Origin: Arthrobacter sp. B0490
Lineage (GTDB): Bacteria; Actinomycetota; Actinomycetes; Actinomycetales; Micrococcaceae
NCBI RefSeq assembly: GCF_002929355.1
Contig: NZ_PJIR01000002.1
Location: 186,001 to 250,000, forward strand
Length of the DNA: 64,000 nt
Reading direction: 5' to 3'
The notes under the pieces were generated by a model. That model was not told where the DNA came from, did no database searches, and worked only from the letters and a program-made list of their open reading frames with translations. Positions 60,801 through 64,000 of the stretch are shown here, one piece after another. Made by a program: the position numbers and the translations under genes. The stretch's first letter is position 1. Each line of letters starts with the position of its first letter.

Positions 60801-62442
60801 GTCTACCCGTGGATCGCCCGCACGCGGCACTCCACACCCGGTGTCGCCCTCATCTCGCCGCCGCCGCACCACGACATCTACTCCATCGAGGACCTCGCGC
60901 AGCTCATCTACGACCTCAAGCGGTCGAACCCGAGCGCGCGCGTCCATGTGAAGCTCGTGTCCGAGGTGGGCATCGGCACGGTCGCTGCGGGCGTCACGAA
61001 GGCCAAGGCCGACGTCGTCCTGGTGTCCGGCCACGACGGCGGCACCGGCGCAAGCCCGCTCAACTCGCTCAAGCACGCGGGCATCCCGTGGGAGCTCGGG
61101 CTCGCCGAGACGCAGCAGACGCTCATGCTCAACGGCCTGCGCGACCGCGTGGTCGTGCAGGTGGACGGGCAGCTCAAGACCGGGCGCGACGTCGTCGTCG
61201 CCGCCCTGCTCGGCGGGGAGGAGTTCGGCTTCGCGACGGCGCCGCTCGTCGTGTCGGGCTGCATCATGATGCGGGTCTGCCACCTCGACACCTGCCCGGT
61301 GGGCGTCGCGACGCAGAACCCGGAACTGCGGAGCCGCTTCACGGGCAAGCCGGAGTTCGTGGTCAACTTCTTCGAGTTCATCGCTGAGGAGGTCCGCGAG
61401 ATCCTGGCGGAGCTCGGCTTCCGCACGCTCGAGGAGGCCATCGGCCACAGCGAGCTGCTCGACTCCCGCGACGCGATCGAGCACTGGAAGGCCGACGGCC
61501 TGGACCTGGACCCCATCCTGCGCGGCAACGAGTTCGATTCCGGCGAGCCGATGCGGAACATGCTGCCGCAGAACCACGATCTGGACCAGCACTTCGACAA
61601 CAAGCTCATCGAGATGAGTGCCGACGCGCTGCACCACCGCTCCCCGGTCCGCATCTCACTCGACGTCGTCAACACCGACCGCTCCGTCGGGACGATGCTC
61701 GGCCACGAGGTGACGCGGACGTTCGGGCTGGACACGCTCGGCACGAACACCATCGACGTGACCCTCACGGGCCAGGCGGGGCAGTCGCTCGGCGCCTTCC
61801 TGCCGGCCGGTGTCACTCTGCGGCTGTTCGGCGACTCCAACGACTACGTCGGCAAGGGCCTGTCCGGCGGGCGCATCATCGTCCGCCCGGACCGCGCGAA
61901 CGCGTTCCACGCCGAGCACAACGTGATCGCGGGCAACGTCATCGGCTACGGCGCCACGAGCGGCGAGATGTTCCTCCGCGGCCAGGTGGGGGAGCGGTTC
62001 CTCGTCCGGAACTCGGGCGCCACCGCGGTGGCGGAGGGCATCGGCGACCACGGCTGCGAGTACATGACGGGCGGGCAGGCGCTGATCCTCGGCCGCACCG
62101 GCCGCAACTTCGGTGCGGGCATGTCCGGGGGGACGGCCTTCGTGCTCGACCTCGACCGCGCCCGCGTCAACCGGCAGAGCCTCGAGAACGGGGAGCTCCT
62201 GCTCGTCGAGCTGGACGCCGAGGACATCGAGATCGTCCGGCAGCTGCTGATCCGCCATGTCGAGGAGACCGAGTCCGCCCTCGCCGAGACCCTGCTCGCG
62301 TCCTTCGACGACACCGTCGCACGATTCACGAAGGTCCTGCCGCGCGACTACGCCGCCGTGCTGGACGCCCGCGCCACCGCCGCCGAACAGGGACTCGATC
62401 CCGACGGCGAAGAGGCATGGACCAAGATCCTGGAGGTAACCG

Positions 62443-62450
<8 letters not shown>
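57828..62450 (+). CDS. gltB: Glutamate synthase large subunit
   Basis: 1540-residue NADPH-GOGAT alpha subunit; with GltD it makes two glutamates from glutamine and 2-oxoglutarate. A propeptide of 49 residues precedes the N-terminal nucleophile Cys50 ([14 protein letters not shown]) of the class II glutaminase domain. The FMN synthase domain contains [25 protein letters not shown] and [14 protein letters not shown]. The 3Fe-4S cysteines are Cys1145, Cys1151 and Cys1156 ([15 protein letters not shown]). The C-terminal beta-helix domain ends near 1500. An in-frame TAA just upstream fixes the ATG at 57828. Confidence 0.98.
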
Positions 62451-63900
<1,450 letters not shown>

Positions 63901-63960
63901 TCGGCACCGGCAGCACCCCTGCCACCACCTCCGACATCACCCCGACGACCCCAACACGAC

Positions 63961-63972
63961 TAGGCTAGGTTC
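63961..63972 (+). promoter_or_regulatory. pyk -10 box, leaderless type
   Basis: TAGGCT at 63961-63966 ends 6 nt before the ATG at 63973, and no ribosome site is present. Confidence 0.45.
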
Positions 63973-64000
63973 ATGAGACGCGCAAAAATCGTTGCAACAT
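63973..64000 (+). CDS. pyk: Pyruvate kinase, first nine codons
   Basis: The window ends inside this gene. The visible start MRRAKIVAT matches the invariant N-terminus of pyruvate kinases (R-R-x-K-I-V-x-T-I-G-P), the enzyme that forms pyruvate and ATP from phosphoenolpyruvate. pyk after gltBD is a usual order in the group. Only 28 bases are available, so the call rests on this motif and synteny. Confidence 0.7.

Noticed and set aside
59100..61637. 845-codon minus-strand frame opposite gltB
   Set aside because: Mirror frame of strongly biased GC codons. It has no start signal or domain pattern, and gltB is certain on the other strand.

Overview
The window is a high-GC actinobacterial chromosome segment. 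It most likely comes from the Micrococcales, close to Arthrobacter sensu lato (Micrococcaceae). This rests on the mycothiol genes (mycothiol-dependent formaldehyde dehydrogenase and mycoredoxin), a phosphatidylinositol-phosphate synthase, an HGxxPAAW-family protein and a TIGR02234 membrane protein inside a trp operon, a PnuC-type transporter under an FMN riboswitch, and many genes with GTG starts and 1-4 nt stop/start overlaps. Nearly all of the DNA is chromosomal housekeeping. I see no insertion sequence, phage, CRISPR array, tRNA or rRNA.

Layout. 1-7.9 kb: the 5' part of an MFS efflux pump, small metabolic and redox genes, a lipoate-ligase-like protein, and a mycothiol block (mrx1, mscR, MBL hydrolase). 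8.1-11.4 kb: the tightly overlapped thrS-HIT-PIP synthase operon. 11.4-15.2 kb: an accessory-looking patch with an N-terminally short DUF222/HNH protein, degenerate repeats, an orphan FliA-type sigma factor and a decayed gene. It sits where related actinobacteria usually carry the PIM acyltransferase and PimA genes. 15.2-25.4 kb: pdxS, a GyrI-like remnant, DinB, GNAT and M3 peptidase genes, a secreted alpha/beta hydrolase, a VOC protein, murT-gatD and pdxT. 25.4-34.7 kb: yebC, ruvC-ruvA-ruvB (SOS box before ruvA), yajC-secD-secF and rel. 34.7-42.7 kb: an AbiEi-like protein, a DUF349 protein, hisS, an APC permease and aspS. 42.7-46.8 kb: an FMN riboswitch followed by pnuX-ribD-ribE-ribB-ribH. 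46.9-57.5 kb: hisE-hisG-hisF, a TIGR03085 protein, then hisI-trpE-TIGR02234-HGxxPAAW-trpC-trpB-trpA-lgt. 57.5-64 kb: a structured leader, gltB-gltD, and the first codons of pyk.

How it fits together. PdxS and PdxT make PLP, the cofactor of TrpB among others. The his/trp segment shares PRPP-derived chemistry, and the glutamate synthase that follows supplies amino-group donors. MurT-GatD and the PdxT, GatD and GltB glutaminase sites all use glutamine nitrogen. YajC-SecDF and Lgt handle export and lipoprotein maturation, including that of secreted proteins such as the hydrolase at 20 kb.

The most interesting observations are a chain of hairpins ahead of gltB that matches no riboswitch I recognise, a riboflavin operon whose RibB lacks the usual RibA half, a MurT without the Cys4 zinc ribbon, a recurrent leaderless promoter layout, a LexA box at ruvA, and the remodelled gap between the PIP synthase gene and pdxS. 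I found no convincing undescribed defence or mobile system.
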